Source of the DNA: an uncultured Lachnospiraceae bacterium
Lineage (GTDB): Bacteria > Bacillota > Clostridia > Lachnospirales > Lachnospiraceae
Length of the DNA stretch: 50,494 nt
Reading direction: 5' to 3'
Assembly (NCBI GenBank): GCA_910586715.1
Contig: CAJUJG010000020.1
Span: 3,956 to 54,449, forward strand
Shown one piece after another: positions 1 to 8,082 of the stretch (position 1 is the stretch's first letter; every line of letters starts with the position of its first letter). Under the pieces are notes generated by a model that saw only the letters and a list, made by a program, of their open reading frames with translations, was not told the origin of the DNA and made no database searches. A program made the translations under genes and the position numbers.

Positions 1-1
1 G

Positions 2-331
2 TCGTGGCCAAGAACGCAGGATAAAAAAATTAAAAAAGAGTATGCGTTTATCCATGATGAGGAGTTCAACCGTAAAAACTATAAAGAAAGCGTAGGGGTA
101 AAGGGCGCTCGTGATTTTCACCAAAATGTATTTACGCCGGCGTCGTTTGAGCTGCTCATTTATGAGCTGTGGGAGTATGATTTGATTGATTTGAAAATAG
201 AGACCTTGTATGACACGACGGCGGAGGAGTTCATCGTGTCAATGCGAAAGGCGCAGCAGCGTCCTGTGATGACGGACGAGGAGCGTATGGAGCTGATCCG
301 CAGGGCGTCTCGTGAAAATGTAGTAGATTAA
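2..331 (+). CDS. C-terminal fragment, probable SAM-dependent methyltransferase
   Basis: An open frame runs in from the window edge and stops with TAA at 329-331, giving about 109 residues. The visible segment includes FHQNVFTPASFELLIYEL and continues through a DLIDLKIETLYDTTAEEF-like stretch. That pattern resembles the C-terminal part of class I methyltransferases found near surface-glycan genes, in which a phrase like W-x-FTPxSFxxL precedes the last strand. No SAM-binding motif is visible because the N-terminus lies outside the window, so the family call is an inference from a short tail. The gene is followed by about 230 bp without coding potential before the SRP RNA promoter. Confidence 0.4.
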   Translation, partial: SWPRTQDKKIKKEYAFIHDEEFNRKNYKESVGVKGARDFHQNVFTPASFELLIYELWEYDLIDLKIETLYDTTAEEFIVSMRKAQQRPVMTDEERMELIRRASRENVVD

Positions 332-529
332 TAAAATCACAGTCAAATACAGTTCTCTATATGAGCAGTTTTAATAATTTGGCAGTTGTGGGGTATACTA
401 TCGTGGAGAGGCAAAAATATATTAAGTATAGTTATGTAGTTCCCAATGCGGAATTTTGCAGATATGGAGGACTGAAATCTTTTGAATGGTAAAAGTTAAC
501 ATAATTATATTAAAAAAAGATGAATTTCA

Positions 530-558
530 TTGACTAACTGACATTGAAAAGTTATAAT
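530..558 (+). promoter_or_regulatory. Sigma-A promoter of the SRP RNA gene
   Basis: TTGACT at 530-535 and TATAAT at 553-558 are separated by exactly 17 bp, a near-consensus vegetative promoter. Its predicted start, around 565, coincides with the 5' strand of the RNA's terminal stem. Confidence 0.85.
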
Positions 559-561
559 AAA

Positions 562-832
562 AGCACCGTGCAGCTGGGGCGGTAGCGGTGCCCTGTACCA
601 TCAATCCGCTATAGTTGGGGTGATGGGCGGCAAGAGGGTCTGCGCTGATGCAGCTGCCCTTTATAAGCGGCGTTGAAGTTTGGGTCTTACGCAATATGTG
701 CCATCGAACCGTGTCAGGATAGGAATATAGCAGCACTAAGGTGGATTTCATATGTGCCGTGAGGGTGCCTGGCGGAGCAGGCTGTAAAGGTAACGTGCAT
801 GGGCATAGGGCTCGAAGCCGTCCGCACGGTAT
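562..832 (+). ncRNA. ffs: Signal recognition particle RNA, large bacterial type
   Basis: This is the RNA scaffold of the signal recognition particle, which binds Ffh and targets nascent membrane and secreted proteins. The diagnostic domain IV is plain near 716-740: GTCAGG, a three-pair stem closed by a GGAA tetraloop (AUA/UAU), then AGCAGC, the symmetric internal loop bound by Ffh. Flanking blocks such as GTTGAAGTTTGGGTC and GTGCCGTGAGGGTGCCTGG match the Alu-containing long form known from Bacillus and Clostridium. The ends pair: ACCGTGC at 565-571 with GCACGGT at 824-830. The length of about 270 nt fits the long form. The ends are estimates from this stem and from the promoter. The minus-strand ORF here is not considered real. 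Confidence 0.9.
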
Positions 833-894
833 GACAAACAGTTGTCATGAAAAAGGGTTATATAAGTAATTTTTTAACAAAGGGGAGAAGAATC

Positions 895-2031
895 ATGAAA
901 AGAATGAACATGAAAAAAGGCATGGCTTTGTTCTTGGCAATGACTTTGGCAACGTCTGCAATGACGGCGTGCGGAAGCAAGGACGACAATAACGAGCCTG
1001 CGACAGAAATTGATTTTAATGATGTTTCCAATGGAGAAAACGGTACGGAAGCTGAGACTGGAGAGACAGAAACGACTCAGGACGCTGCGGAAGAGACACG
1101 CGAGGGTATGTACCGCAGCGAGATTACGAATGAATGGATTGACGAGAGCTTAAAGGATCAGCGCCCCGTGGCGATTATGGTAGATAATGAGTCCACTGCA
1201 CTTCCGCATTATGGTCTGACGGAAGCAGACGTGGTATATGAGATTATGAACAGTACGGCAAACGGCAGAATTACGCGTCTTATGGCGATTGTGAAGGATT
1301 GGGGAAAAATTGAGCAGTTCGGAAGCATCCGAAGCACGCGTTCGACAAACATTATGCTTGCGGCAGAGTGGAACGCGGTGCTTTGCCACGATGGGGGACC
1401 GTTCTATATTAATGACTGGATTGCAAAGAAGTATTCCGCAAATTTCAGCGGTGGGTTTTCTCGTGTGAATAACGGAAAATCAAGAGAGTTTACAGAGTAT
1501 GTCTGCGCCGGCGATTTGGACAAGATGTTCAGCAATTCAAAATACAGCACGGAATATAACGAATATTATCCCGGTCAGCACTATTTCTTCTCTGATACAG
1601 AGATTGACTTATCCGAGATTGGCGATACGGTTGACTGTACGGAAATTGAGCTTCCGTTCCCGCATAACAGTTCAAGACTGGAGTACAATTCAGAGACCGG
1701 GACGTATGATTATTACGAGTACGGGAAGGCACACAAGGATCCGCAGCATGACAATGCGCAGCTTACCTTTAAGAATCTGCTGATACAGGATACGACGTTT
1801 GCACAGCTGGATGAAAATGGTTACCTGATTTACAATGCGATTGATTCCGGACGTGATGCATATTACATTACAAACGGTAAGGCGATTGAAGTGACATGGA
1901 TTAAGGCAGGCGAAAGCGAGCCTACAATTTACCTGAACAAGGCGACAGGCGAGCAGATTGAATTGAATACCGGAAAGACTTATGTAGCGTTAGTTCCGTC
2001 TGATTCATGGGATGATGTTGTAATTAAGTAA
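895..2031 (+). CDS. DUF3048 (YerB-like) lipoprotein
   Basis: A 378-residue predicted lipoprotein. The ATG at 895 is preferred over the in-frame ATG at 847 because AGGGGAG lies just upstream of it and the protein then starts with a typical signal peptide (KKGMALFLAMTLATSAMTAC) whose lipobox Cys is followed by GSKDD. An acidic, low-complexity linker (about residues 28-70) precedes the conserved DUF3048 region, recognisable by DQRPVAIMVDN, ADVVYEI, GRITRLMAI and FGSIRSTR. The C-terminal half contains a YxxGxxH-like segment and a GKxYVALVPS ending typical of the YerB C-terminal domain. The molecular function of this family is not established. It is expected on the outer face of the membrane. A strong hairpin terminator follows directly, so the gene is probably monocistronic. 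Confidence 0.85.
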   Translation: MKRMNMKKGMALFLAMTLATSAMTACGSKDDNNEPATEIDFNDVSNGENGTEAETGETETTQDAAEETREGMYRSEITNEWIDESLKDQRPVAIMVDNESTALPHYGLTEADVVYEIMNSTANGRITRLMAIVKDWGKIEQFGSIRSTRSTNIMLAAEWNAVLCHDGGPFYINDWIAKKYSANFSGGFSRVNNGKSREFTEYVCAGDLDKMFSNSKYSTEYNEYYPGQHYFFSDTEIDLSEIGDTVDCTEIELPFPHNSSRLEYNSETGTYDYYEYGKAHKDPQHDNAQLTFKNLLIQDTTFAQLDENGYLIYNAIDSGRDAYYITNGKAIEVTWIKAGESEPTIYLNKATGEQIELNTGKTYVALVPSDSWDDVVIK

Positions 2032-2046
2032 TAGTTAAAAAAATTA

Positions 2047-2083
2047 ACGGATACTCAAAATAAGGGTATCCGTTTTCTGTTTT
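2047..2083 (+). terminator. Rho-independent terminator after the DUF3048 gene
   Basis: ACGGATAC (2047-2054) pairs with GTATCCGT (2066-2073) and is followed by a T-rich tail. The tail runs without a gap into the 35-nt sequence shared with the terminator at 26733. Confidence 0.85.
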
Positions 2084-2086
2084 ATG

Positions 2087-2189
2087 CACACGGGCACCCA
2101 AAGGAAATATGTCATCAAACCGATAAATCGGTTCGCTGACGGGAGCCCGGCGCGACGAGTAGGGGAAGCTGAATCTTCGCTACTCGATT
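2087..2189 (+). repeat. 103-bp structured repeat, tandem copy 1
   Basis: This unit recurs at an offset of exactly 107 bp (2194-2296) with one obvious mismatch (GCCCGG versus GCCTGG). It holds two palindromes: ACCGATAAATCGGT, and a longer hairpin with arms CGAGTAG and CTACTCG enclosing GGGAAG...CTTCG. The first 23 nt, plus 12 nt upstream, also occur at 26760-26794. No coding potential was seen. Confidence 0.85.
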
Positions 2190-2193
2190 GATA

Positions 2194-2296
2194 CACACGG
2201 GCACCCAAAGGAAATATGTCATCAAACCGATAAATCGGTTCGCTGACGGGAGCCTGGCGCGACGAGTAGGGGAAGCTGAATCTTCGCTACTCGATT
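2194..2296 (+). repeat. 103-bp structured repeat, tandem copy 2
   Basis: Second copy of the unit at 2087-2189, separated from it by 4 bp. It keeps both palindromes and ends about 14 bp before the ribosome binding site of the GH3 gene. The repeat therefore forms nearly all of the DUF3048-GH3 spacer and would be part of the GH3 leader if transcription starts upstream. Confidence 0.85.
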
Positions 2297-2320
2297 TTAT
2301 AGAAAGGAATGGAGATTAGC

Positions 2321-4459
2321 ATGACAAGAGAGGAAGCAAGAAAAAAAGCAGAAGATTTGGTGCGTCAAATGACACTTGAAGAGGCGGCGTCACAGCTTAG
2401 ATATGATGCACCGGCAATAGAGCGTTTGGGTATTCCTGAATACAACTGGTGGAATGAGGCGCTTCACGGTGTGGCGCGTGCGGGCGTGGCGACGTGCTTT
2501 CCACAGGCAATCGGATTGGGCGCTACATTTGACACGGAGCTTATGCTTACAATTGCAAAAGCAATTGCACTTGAAACACGGGCAAAATATAATACTTATT
2601 CTGCGCATAATGACAGAACGCAGTATAAGGGAGTGACCATGTGGACGCCCAACATCAATATCTTTCGGGACCCGCGGTGGGGAAGAGGGCAGGAGACTTT
2701 TGGAGAAGACCCGCAGCTTACGGCGCAGATGGGTTGTGCGATGATTAACGGTTTACAGGAAAAACGAGACGGATTTATGACTGCCGCGGCATGTGCAAAG
2801 CATTTTGCGGTGCATTCGGGACCAGAAGCTTTACGACATGAGTTTGATGCCAAAGTATCGAAAAAGGATTTATGGGAAACCTATCTTCCGGCTTTTGAGG
2901 CATGTGTAAAGGATGCGGGTGTTGAAGCGGTTATGGGCGCTTACAACCGTACAAACGGCGAGCCTTGCTGTGCGCATGAGTATCTGATGAATGATGTGCT
3001 CAGGGGCGAATGGAAGTTCGAGGGTCATTATGTCTCAGACTGTTGGGCAATTCGGGATTTTCATGAGAAGCATCATATTACGGAAGCACCGGAAGATTCG
3101 GTGTCGCTTGCGCTTGGAGTGGGCTGTGATTTGAATTGCGGATGTACGTATCAGAGAATTTTGAATGCATATGAGCAGGGTAAGATAACGAGAGAAGAAA
3201 TTGACCGGAGTGCGGTGCGCCTTTTTACGACAAGGTATCTTCTTGGATTGTTTGACAAGTCGGCGCTCGACGAAATTCCATACAGCGTGGTGGGATGCAG
3301 GGAACATTTGGAGCTTGCGTATCGGGCGGCAATTGAGAGCTGTGTGCTTTTGAAAAACGACGGAACGCTTCCGCTGGATAAAAAGAACTATCATACAATT
3401 GCTGTGATTGGTCCGAATGCGGACAGTACGGCAGCGCTTGTGGGAAATTACAATGGAACGCCGCCAAGAGCAATTACGCTTTTGCAGGGAATCAGCGATT
3501 TTTGCTTTAAAAATCATATTGATGTTCATTATGCGCAGGGTTGCCATTTATTTGACAATACGCCGCCAAAGAAACCGCATTTGGGGTATTTTGTAACGGA
3601 GGGCGTGATTGCCGCAGAGCATTCGGACCTCGCAATACTCTGTGTAGGCTTAGATGCCGGATTGGAGGGTGAGCAGGGCGACAGGGGAAATCAGTTTCCA
3701 AGCGGCGACAAATCGGATTTGCTTTTGCCTGAGACACAGCGCACATTGATAGAAGCGGTGGCAAAGACGGGGACTCCGTTTATACTTGTGAATGCATCGG
3801 GAAGTCCGATTGATTTGTCAGCCTATGAAGAGCAGGCGAAGGCGATTTTGCAGGTATGGTATCCAGGCGGTGAGGGAGGACGTGCAGTGGCGGACATTTT
3901 GTTTGGAAACGCAGCGCCGCAGGGAAAACTTCCGGTTACGTTTTATTATAATGATAACAGGCTTCCGGAGATTACGGATTATGCAATGAAGGACCGGACG
4001 TACCGTTATATGACACAAAAGCCGTGGAAACCGTTTGGTTTTGGACTTACATATGGAGAGGCGCAGATTGACAGCGTACAGGTTGATGTCGTGGAGGGCG
4101 GTAAAGAAAGCTGCTTTGTCGAAAAAAAGGAACGAGGATGGTGCGTCACGATAGCGGACAAGGTGTTTTATCAAAGAGCTGCTGAGGAGGGACTTGGGAT
4201 TACGGTTTCGTGTTCGACAAAATATGACACATGTGTCAGTGAAGTAGTACAGCTTTATGTTCACGTAAAAGGGACACAGAACGAGGTGCCGAATGCAAAA
4301 CTTGCGGCGTTTGGACGTGTGCAGATTGTACCGGATGAGAAAAACGTGCGGCGGTTTTTTATTCCCGCGAAGGTTTTTACGACGGTTGATCATAACGGCG
4401 AAAGAAATGCTGACGGAAACGGAGCGGATATTTATATTGGGTTTTCGGTTTTCATATGA
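2321..4459 (+). CDS. Glycoside hydrolase family 3, beta-xylosidase/beta-glucosidase type
   Basis: A retaining exo-glycosidase of 712 residues that would release terminal beta-linked sugars from oligosaccharides. No signal peptide is visible, so it is probably cytoplasmic. The ATG at 2321 is preferred over 2309 because GGAG at 2311-2314 is well spaced for it. GH3 N-domain landmarks are present in order: YNWWNEALHGVARAG, a NIFRDPRWGRGQETFGEDP block, KHFAVHSGPE, and the nucleophile motif SDCWAI (Asp near residue 240). The C-terminal sandwich carries GLDAGLEGEQGDR, with the likely acid/base Glu, and W(Y)PGGEGG. The tail (VVQLYVHVKG) looks like a shortened fibronectin type III-like domain. The NWWNEALHG signature favours the beta-xylosidase/arabinofuranosidase branch, but the exact substrate cannot be read from sequence. 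Confidence 0.9.
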   Translation: MTREEARKKAEDLVRQMTLEEAASQLRYDAPAIERLGIPEYNWWNEALHGVARAGVATCFPQAIGLGATFDTELMLTIAKAIALETRAKYNTYSAHNDRTQYKGVTMWTPNINIFRDPRWGRGQETFGEDPQLTAQMGCAMINGLQEKRDGFMTAAACAKHFAVHSGPEALRHEFDAKVSKKDLWETYLPAFEACVKDAGVEAVMGAYNRTNGEPCCAHEYLMNDVLRGEWKFEGHYVSDCWAIRDFHEKHHITEAPEDSVSLALGVGCDLNCGCTYQRILNAYEQGKITREEIDRSAVRLFTTRYLLGLFDKSALDEIPYSVVGCREHLELAYRAAIESCVLLKNDGTLPLDKKNYHTIAVIGPNADSTAALVGNYNGTPPRAITLLQGISDFCFKNHIDVHYAQGCHLFDNTPPKKPHLGYFVTEGVIAAEHSDLAILCVGLDAGLEGEQGDRGNQFPSGDKSDLLLPETQRTLIEAVAKTGTPFILVNASGSPIDLSAYEEQAKAILQVWYPGGEGGRAVADILFGNAAPQGKLPVTFYYNDNRLPEITDYAMKDRTYRYMTQKPWKPFGFGLTYGEAQIDSVQVDVVEGGKESCFVEKKERGWCVTIADKVFYQRAAEEGLGITVSCSTKYDTCVSEVVQLYVHVKGTQNEVPNAKLAAFGRVQIVPDEKNVRRFFIPAKVFTTVDHNGERNADGNGADIYIGFSVFI

Positions 4460-4541
4460 TTACCAAACAAATACCATGTACAAAAGCAGAAATTATTGAT
4501 ACAATAATCCTTGAGACAAAACACAAAGGAGAACGGATGAT

Positions 4542-7500
4542 ATGGAGATGGATTTGAATATGACGGACCTCGTCATGACCTTTGCGATTCTCGGAATCGA
4601 CATCACAAAGGATGAAGCGCTCATTCGCAGCGCATACCGTATGGCGTTGCCGGCAAATAACCCTGAGGAGAATCCTGATGGTTTTAAGTCGTTGCGTGAG
4701 GCATATGAGAATGCGCTTGCGTATAGCCGTACACCGGATGAGGAGCAGGAACAGATTACAGCGGAAATGATTGACACTGGTACACCGGTGGGAGCGTTTC
4801 GGGCAAAGCTTGCAGATATTTATAAAAGTTTATCTGCCCGGATTAATTTGGCATCGTGGGAGGAGCTTTTAAAAGATGAGGCGTTTGAAGGGCTTGATAC
4901 CTTTGACGAGGCGAAATGGGCGCTGTTTATCTATCTTGCGGAAAATTACCGGATACCGCATGAGGCTTATGTGCTCTTAGACGCGTATTTCCATATACAG
5001 GAAAACGAACGGGAGTTCAAGGAACATCTGCCTGTCGGCTTTGTCGATTTTATGATTTCCAATGTGAATAATCCAAATGGAGGGTATTCTTATCAGTGGA
5101 TGTGTATGCTTAAGGGTGCGGATGATGCGGATTATGACACGTTCTTTAACTATATATATGAACTTGGAGGCGAATTAAATAATGATGATAGCGCGCGTGC
5201 CGGCGATTTAATTAAAGCAATCGATACACTTGGAATTTGGCATCCGCATTATGCAATAGACAAAGCGGAATATTTGCGCAGAACTGGAAAAACGGATGAG
5301 GCATTAGAAATCGTTTTTGATCTTTTGGATAATGAAGCATATCAGAATGATCTGCATATACAGATGGTTTGCGGTTCATTGCTTTGGAATATGGGTAAAA
5401 AGGAAGAATCGTACAAAGCAATATGCCAAAGCTTGGAGATAAGCAGTGAGAACTATGCGGGAAACAAATATGCAGCGTTTTACGAAATTGAGCATGGGGA
5501 GCTGCGAGAGGCGCTTAAGCATATTTATGCTATCAGAAACTTAAGTGATGATGAGGAGCTTGGTAAAGTAGCAGATAAGGCAGAAAAAGAGTATATTGAG
5601 CTTTGTGAACGCAATATGAAGGATGGAGCAATAGATCCTGAGGATGTACGGCTGCTTGTTTATGCATATGGTTATCAGGATCAGCCAAACAAAGCGATTG
5701 ATGCGATTCAGTCGAATCCTTCCTATGAGAAAGAAATTAAAGGTTACCATATGCTGCTTTCCTACATGTATAAGCAAAAACACGATTATGAGAAGGCAGC
5801 TGAGCATGGAAGAAAAAGGCTTGAGGTAATTCAGGGGAAGCTTGCTGATTTGGAAGCAGGGAAACAGCTTGATGAGGAGGATAGCAAAGAGTCGCTTTTG
5901 CGCAGCTTGTCGGATGCATATTTACAGCTGGGGCTTCTTTTTATGATGCGTGCCAAAGATGCGGTGACGTTGGAAGAACACCGTGATTTATATAAACAGG
6001 CGATTCCTCTTCTTATGGAAGCACAGAATGTTGAGCCTGATAATGTGACGGTGCAGTTAAATCTTGCATATTGTTATTCTGAAACGAGAGATTTCCAAAA
6101 GTCGTATGAGGTTTATGACAGGCTTACCAAAGACGTTGGCATGCAGAACGGGCTGCTTTTCTTAAAACAGAGAATCTGTTATGAAATGGGAAATGCGCAG
6201 GAGGTTATTGATTTATTTTACCAAATGCTCGAGCAAGGCGCTCGGGAGGCGGGAATCTATGAGTATGCAGTTCGTGTGTTCCTTGATTATAGACAGCTCG
6301 AAGATGGTAAGAATATTTTTGAAAGGGCAAAAGAGGCGGAAGTAACAAGTTATGGATTGCGTGCGCTGACGCTGATATATAATTATTATGAAAAACCTGA
6401 CAGCGCTAATATTGCAATACTTAGTAAGGCGCTTGATGATATGCTCGTAGAAGGAGAAAAAGAGGCGGATGATACTTATATCCGGGATTATCTTGCAGAG
6501 CTGTATTATTTGAAGGGAATGTGTGCGGCGCAGTTTAAGCAAAATAAAGTGCCGCATTTAAAAAGTGCGATTGAAGTGAATGACCGGGCAAAGTATCATA
6601 TGGCGCTTGCTGAATGTTATGATGAGCAGAATTGTGAGGATAAAGATTCAAACAAGAAGCTTCAGGAATATTTGTATGTTGAAAAATACTTTGGACCGGA
6701 TACAGAACTTTATATTAAGATTGCAGAAGAATACAATGATATAGGTGATATTGATACTGCGTGTGAATATATTAAAAAAGCTATTGATCTTAGACCTGAT
6801 AGTCCGGGAATCTATAAGGTAGCTGCGCGGGCATATGATGATATGGCTGTTCAGCGAAGATCCTTGTACCATGATGCGATAGCATTTTGGAAAATATATA
6901 TAAACTCAGATCCGGAGGACATAGATTTTGCACGGTACCGTTGTGGCTGTGCATTGATGCAGCTTGGAAAATATAAAGAAGCCATCGACGAATTTGAGAA
7001 GGGCTATGAGACCGCAGATGAAAATGCAAAATATGACATTAGTGTCAGTTTAGGAAAGGCATATGGTGCATTGGGACAATTTGCCAAAGGTGCAGAATAT
7101 ATTGAAGAGGCGCTGCAGACTCTTAAAGAAAAAGAAAGAGGGGAGCGCTATGCTTTTACAGCAGTGCTTGCGCTGAGCCGGACCTATATGAAGCTTGGCA
7201 GATTTTCGGATGCAGAACAGCTTTTGCGCAAGAACCTGCGGTATTTTGAGTCGGAGCGAAGGTCGCATATGGTGCGGGAGCTGAAAAATATTTATGTCTC
7301 AGTTGGCGAGTATGATAAAGCGCTTCATATTTTGAAAAGCTATAAGGAGCTTTTTGATGATGCGTACAATGTTTATATGCAGCTTTATGTGCGGCACAGG
7401 GCATGTGCTACAGCGAAGGAAAAGAAGTCGATTTTAAAGGAAGTGAAGCGGGCATTCCACAAGTATAATACATACAATTTGCGGGAGCTTTATTCTGATA

Positions 7501-8033
7501 TTCTCGTATATGATTTTCTGATGCTAAAGGAAGGAATTCCGGTAAAAGAAAAACTGGTATGTTACACATCTTCCGATAACAGGGAAATTGACTGGGAGGA
7601 TAGTAACAGCTGTGTGCTTGAACTGATTCGTCTGAATAAATTTTTGGGGCGTGAAAAGGAAGCGCAGCGTTACAGGCAGCTTTTTGTGAATGCCATAAAC
7701 GAATATTTTGAGTGTACTGGTGAGCAGGCATATGACTGCTTTATTGAAAGCGATCCGGTTGCGAGATTGGATAATCTGACACTGATTGTAGATTTTTTGT
7801 CAATTACAGGTGAGCTTGAGCTTGCGGAAAAATACGCTGCGATGCTGGACGGCTGCGTGATGTGTGCGTTCTGCAATTATACAACTTGCTGTGACCGGTT
7901 TGAGGCGCTTGGTATTTTTTATGAAGCGAAGGGCGATTTGGCGCGCGCATACGGGTATTTTGAGAAGGCGGTTAGTGAGCGCAGCTATTATAAAGGTCAT
8001 GCGCAGTACCGTCTGATGACGAAAAAGAAATAA
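4542..8033 (+). CDS. Large TPR protein with degenerate J-like N-terminus
   Basis: A 1163-residue soluble protein. Residues about 10-60 follow the J-domain pattern: FAILGI, then DEALIRSAYRMAL (helix II) and FKSLREAYENAL (helix III). The loop that should carry HPD reads NNPEENP, so the motif that stimulates Hsp70 ATPase is missing. Almost all the rest is helical repeat with TPR spacing, for example QLNLAYCYSETRDFQKSYEVY, CGCALMQLGKYKEAIDEFEKG and SLGKAYGALGQFAKGAEYIEEAL. Near the C-terminus five cysteines cluster at 1105, 1108, 1111, 1116 and 1117 (CVMCAFCNYTTCC), a possible metal site or disulfide knot. AAAGGAG precedes the ATG. The HscC-like Hsp70 gene starts 49 bp downstream, so the two are probably one operon. 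I infer a dedicated co-chaperone or scaffold. The client is unknown. Confidence 0.85.
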   Translation: MEMDLNMTDLVMTFAILGIDITKDEALIRSAYRMALPANNPEENPDGFKSLREAYENALAYSRTPDEEQEQITAEMIDTGTPVGAFRAKLADIYKSLSARINLASWEELLKDEAFEGLDTFDEAKWALFIYLAENYRIPHEAYVLLDAYFHIQENEREFKEHLPVGFVDFMISNVNNPNGGYSYQWMCMLKGADDADYDTFFNYIYELGGELNNDDSARAGDLIKAIDTLGIWHPHYAIDKAEYLRRTGKTDEALEIVFDLLDNEAYQNDLHIQMVCGSLLWNMGKKEESYKAICQSLEISSENYAGNKYAAFYEIEHGELREALKHIYAIRNLSDDEELGKVADKAEKEYIELCERNMKDGAIDPEDVRLLVYAYGYQDQPNKAIDAIQSNPSYEKEIKGYHMLLSYMYKQKHDYEKAAEHGRKRLEVIQGKLADLEAGKQLDEEDSKESLLRSLSDAYLQLGLLFMMRAKDAVTLEEHRDLYKQAIPLLMEAQNVEPDNVTVQLNLAYCYSETRDFQKSYEVYDRLTKDVGMQNGLLFLKQRICYEMGNAQEVIDLFYQMLEQGAREAGIYEYAVRVFLDYRQLEDGKNIFERAKEAEVTSYGLRALTLIYNYYEKPDSANIAILSKALDDMLVEGEKEADDTYIRDYLAELYYLKGMCAAQFKQNKVPHLKSAIEVNDRAKYHMALAECYDEQNCEDKDSNKKLQEYLYVEKYFGPDTELYIKIAEEYNDIGDIDTACEYIKKAIDLRPDSPGIYKVAARAYDDMAVQRRSLYHDAIAFWKIYINSDPEDIDFARYRCGCALMQLGKYKEAIDEFEKGYETADENAKYDISVSLGKAYGALGQFAKGAEYIEEALQTLKEKERGERYAFTAVLALSRTYMKLGRFSDAEQLLRKNLRYFESERRSHMVRELKNIYVSVGEYDKALHILKSYKELFDDAYNVYMQLYVRHRACATAKEKKSILKEVKRAFHKYNTYNLRELYSDILVYDFLMLKEGIPVKEKLVCYTSSDNREIDWEDSNSCVLELIRLNKFLGREKEAQRYRQLFVNAINEYFECTGEQAYDCFIESDPVARLDNLTLIVDFLSITGELELAEKYAAMLDGCVMCAFCNYTTCCDRFEALGIFYEAKGDLARAYGYFEKAVSERSYYKGHAQYRLMTKKK

Positions 8034-8082
8034 AACGAAAAGGGAAAGGAAAAGGGCATGTGCAAAGGTACATGTGTGAAAT

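Noticed and set aside
527..751. Minus-strand ORF of 74 residues
   Set aside because: It covers the SRP RNA, whose conserved domain IV and pairing ends explain the sequence. No ribosome binding site or protein family was found.
847..894. Longer N-terminus for the DUF3048 protein
   Set aside because: It would place 16 residues before a clean lipoprotein signal peptide. The ribosome binding site fits the ATG at 895.
2087..2296. CRISPR-like tandem repeats
   Set aside because: Only two units of 103 bp with a 4-bp gap and no unique spacers. Not a CRISPR array.
3035..3547. Minus-strand ORF of 170 residues inside GH3
   Set aside because: Shadow of a well-supported GH3 gene. Its Arg/Cys/His-rich composition is typical of antisense frames.
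8053..8082. Riboswitch-like stem before hscC
   Set aside because: ACATGT-type palindromes flank AAAGG, but the stem is only 5-6 bp. Too weak to claim regulation.
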